From Psychrobacillus sp. BL-248-WT-3 (GTDB lineage: Bacteria; Bacillota; Bacilli; Bacillales_A; Planococcaceae), in contig NZ_JABAFC010000003.1 of NCBI RefSeq assembly GCF_012843435.1, positions 124,001 to 188,000 of the forward strand: a stretch of 64,000 nucleotides of DNA, in the 5' to 3' direction. Below are positions 62,362-64,000 of the stretch, in pieces (position 1 is the stretch's first letter; each line of letters begins with the position of its first letter). The notes below the pieces were generated by a model. The model was not told the origin of the DNA. It made no database searches and saw only the letters and a list, made by a program, of their open reading frames with translations. Made by a program: the position numbers and the translations under genes.

Positions 62362-63819
62362 ATGAGGAAAAGGTTGGCAAGCCTTTTGATGGCTTGGGTC
62401 TTATTTGTGAGCATGTTTGGAATGGGGCAATTAGCTCAAGCAGAGGTAACAACTGAGGATGCTTTAAGTGAATCCATTTCGACAATTGTTCAAGAAAAAT
62501 TGTCTGGGGCAAATGTAAGTATTGCGATTATGGACCGGATGACTGGTGAAGTGGTGTATGACTATAATGGCGATACACCTATTAAACCTGCTTCGAATAT
62601 GAAGCTGATCACTACTGCTGCAGCGCTAGATGTTCTAGGAGAAGATTATCGTTTTAAAACAAGTCTTTATACGAGCGGTAAGCTATCTAATGGAGTATTA
62701 AAAGGAGATGTCTATCTACAGGGACAAGGCGACCCAACCTTAATGGAGGAAGATTTACGACAATTTGCACAAGCACTGAAGGCTAAAGGAATTCAAACGA
62801 TTGATGGAAGAATTGTCGGAGATGACAAGTGGTTTGATGATGATTTGTTAACACCAGGTATATGGGCAAATGATGAATCGTATTACTATGCTGCGCCTAT
62901 TTCGGCTTTGACTACTTCGCCAAATGCTGACTATGATTCTGGAACCATTATTATCGATGTAAATGGTTCTGCAATCGGGAATGCTCCAACCGTAAAAGCA
63001 ACTCCTCATCTCGGAGATTTAGAGATTGTCAATCAAGCACAAACTGTAGCGGCTGGACAAAGTAATACTATTACAATAGAGAGATCGTATCGGACCAATG
63101 AAATCGTTATAAGTGGCAATCTACCTATTGATAAGACTAAAAGAGAGTGGGTAACGATGCAGCACCCAACTACTCATACACTGACAATGTTCCAAGCCAT
63201 ATTAGAACAAGAAGGTATAGAGTATAAGAAACATAAATTCTTTAGAGCAGCTACTCCTAAAAGTGCTAATTTAATATCAGTCAAGGAATCAATGCCTCTA
63301 AATGAATTACTCATTCCTTATATGAAGCTAAGTAATAATGGTATTGCGGATATATTGGTTAAAACAATGGGCAAGGTCAAGGGCAATCATGGAAGCACGA
63401 AGGCCGGCTTAAAGGTGATGGAGCAGTACGGTAAATCCATTAACTTAGATATGACTGATTGGAAATTTGAGGATGGCTCTGGAATGTCTCATGCAAACTC
63501 AGTATCTGGCTTTGCTATTAATGATTTACTTCTTAAGGTACAACAGGAAGATTGGTTTGACATTTATTTTAAAAGTTTACCAGTAGCTGCTCATCCTGAC
63601 AGAATGGTAGGAGGTACACTAAGAAACCGTCTAAAAGATCCGCTTACTTCAGGTAACGTTTATGCCAAAACAGGTTCATTAACTGGCGTAAGTACTTTAA
63701 GTGGTTATATAGAAGGTAGTAATGGAGAACAATATATTTTTAGTGTATTGGTACAAGATAAGTCAGGTGCAGTTTCAGTAATTGATGAAATTGTAACGGT
63801 AATGGCTAGAAATCTATAA
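62362..63819 (+). CDS. dacC: D-alanyl-D-alanine carboxypeptidase/endopeptidase (PBP4 type, S13)
   Basis: This 485-residue secreted penicillin-binding protein trims or cleaves peptide stems in peptidoglycan. It has a Sec signal peptide (about residues 1-28, ending AQAEV), the catalytic SxxK as SNMK (residues 77-80), SNN as the SxN motif (near 324) and KTGSLTGVS (KTG near 436). The long insertion between SxxK and SxN is typical of the S13 family. Length fits B. subtilis DacC (~491). GGGGGAAGG precedes the ATG; a terminator-like hairpin follows. Confidence 0.92.
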   Translation: MRKRLASLLMAWVLFVSMFGMGQLAQAEVTTEDALSESISTIVQEKLSGANVSIAIMDRMTGEVVYDYNGDTPIKPASNMKLITTAAALDVLGEDYRFKTSLYTSGKLSNGVLKGDVYLQGQGDPTLMEEDLRQFAQALKAKGIQTIDGRIVGDDKWFDDDLLTPGIWANDESYYYAAPISALTTSPNADYDSGTIIIDVNGSAIGNAPTVKATPHLGDLEIVNQAQTVAAGQSNTITIERSYRTNEIVISGNLPIDKTKREWVTMQHPTTHTLTMFQAILEQEGIEYKKHKFFRAATPKSANLISVKESMPLNELLIPYMKLSNNGIADILVKTMGKVKGNHGSTKAGLKVMEQYGKSINLDMTDWKFEDGSGMSHANSVSGFAINDLLLKVQQEDWFDIYFKSLPVAAHPDRMVGGTLRNRLKDPLTSGNVYAKTGSLTGVSTLSGYIEGSNGEQYIFSVLVQDKSGAVSVIDEIVTVMARNL

Positions 63820-63834
63820 AATTATATAAAATTA

Positions 63835-63874
63835 ATAGAAAGCCGGTAAACGAAAGTTTACTGGCTATTTCTAT
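63835..63874 (+). terminator. Hairpin after the carboxypeptidase gene
   Basis: ATAGAAA...GCCGGTAAAC pairs with GTTTACTGGC...TTTCTAT around GAAA; the stem is strong but no T-run follows. Confidence 0.65.
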
Positions 63875-63933
63875 TGTCAAAATGAAAGTAAAAAGTATCA
63901 AGTTGGAGAAGTGGCGCTTAGTGAAATATATGG

Positions 63934-63957
63934 TTTTGATTAACATTCAAATCAAAA
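63934..63957. promoter_or_regulatory. Inverted repeat near the right edge
   Basis: TTTTGATT and AATCAAAA form a perfect 8-bp inverted repeat with an 8-bp spacer. It is probably an operator or leader hairpin for the next gene outside the window. Confidence 0.3.
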
Positions 63958-64000
63958 GGTATGCTAACATACATATTTATGACGAATAGCAATATTATTC

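Overview
The window is AT-rich, low-GC Gram-positive chromosome from an endospore-forming member of the Bacillales. Sporulation genes (dpaA/dpaB, spoIIIE, spoVS, ricA), strong AGGAGG-type ribosome binding sites, frequent TTG/GTG starts and the gene order mlpA-ymxH-dpaAB-asd-dapA-rnjB-spoIIIE-ymfC...ymfFHIK-rodZ-pgsA-cinA-recA-rny-ymdB-spoVS-kor-miaB-ricA match the conserved Bacillus-type backbone. The intergenic repeat families and accessory genes suggest a Planococcaceae/Caryophanaceae relative (for example Psychrobacillus or Lysinibacillus-like); that placement is inference, not something I could test. No rRNA, tRNA, CRISPR array, prophage or insertion sequence was seen.

Layout. Positions 1-9.5 kb hold a partial M16 peptidase, the dipicolinate synthase pair with asd and dapA (lysine/dipicolinate branch), RNase J2 and the SpoIIIE DNA translocase. 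The aspartokinase gene that sits between asd and dapA in B. subtilis is absent; its place is taken by a structured segment and two tandem ~150-bp repeats. Positions 10-15.6 kb hold a GntR regulator and a BMP-type nucleoside ABC importer (lipoprotein, double ATPase, two permeases). Positions 15.7-33.2 kb hold the core block: a YmfF/YmfH M16 pair, a short-chain reductase, YmfK, RodZ, PgsA, CinA, RecA (with a LexA box), RNase Y, YmdB, SpoVS, the two-subunit 2-oxoacid:ferredoxin oxidoreductase, MiaB and RicA.

The accessory half follows. It has a TAXI-type TRAP uptake operon (33.3-37 kb); an ABC-2 exporter preceded by a LytTR regulator fused to a degenerate ABC ATPase (37-39.8 kb); an MFS transporter and a run of small unrecognised membrane proteins and lipoproteins (40-44 kb); a string of methyltransferases, hydrolases and unknowns (44.5-48.5 kb); SelO; a large secreted beta-propeller protein with a Lys/Pro/Gly tail; EcsC-like, SstT, LURP-one-like and glutathione-peroxidase genes; and then VOC, hydrolase, GNAT, a possible Cys/His hydrolase, a sugar-epimerase-like protein and a DD-carboxypeptidase. 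Two decayed genes are visible: a frameshifted NUDIX gene and a stub of a P-loop kinase-like gene.

The most unusual structures are two non-coding arrays of short GC-rich cores set in AT-rich spacers with a repeat period of about 21 bp (30301-30880 and 53541-53660). Their cores differ (CACCTAAA, CCGCCCATAA, CCGACCGATTA), but the spacing is shared. The larger array carries a five-unit higher-order repeat of 104-105 bp that persists across a switch of core motif.
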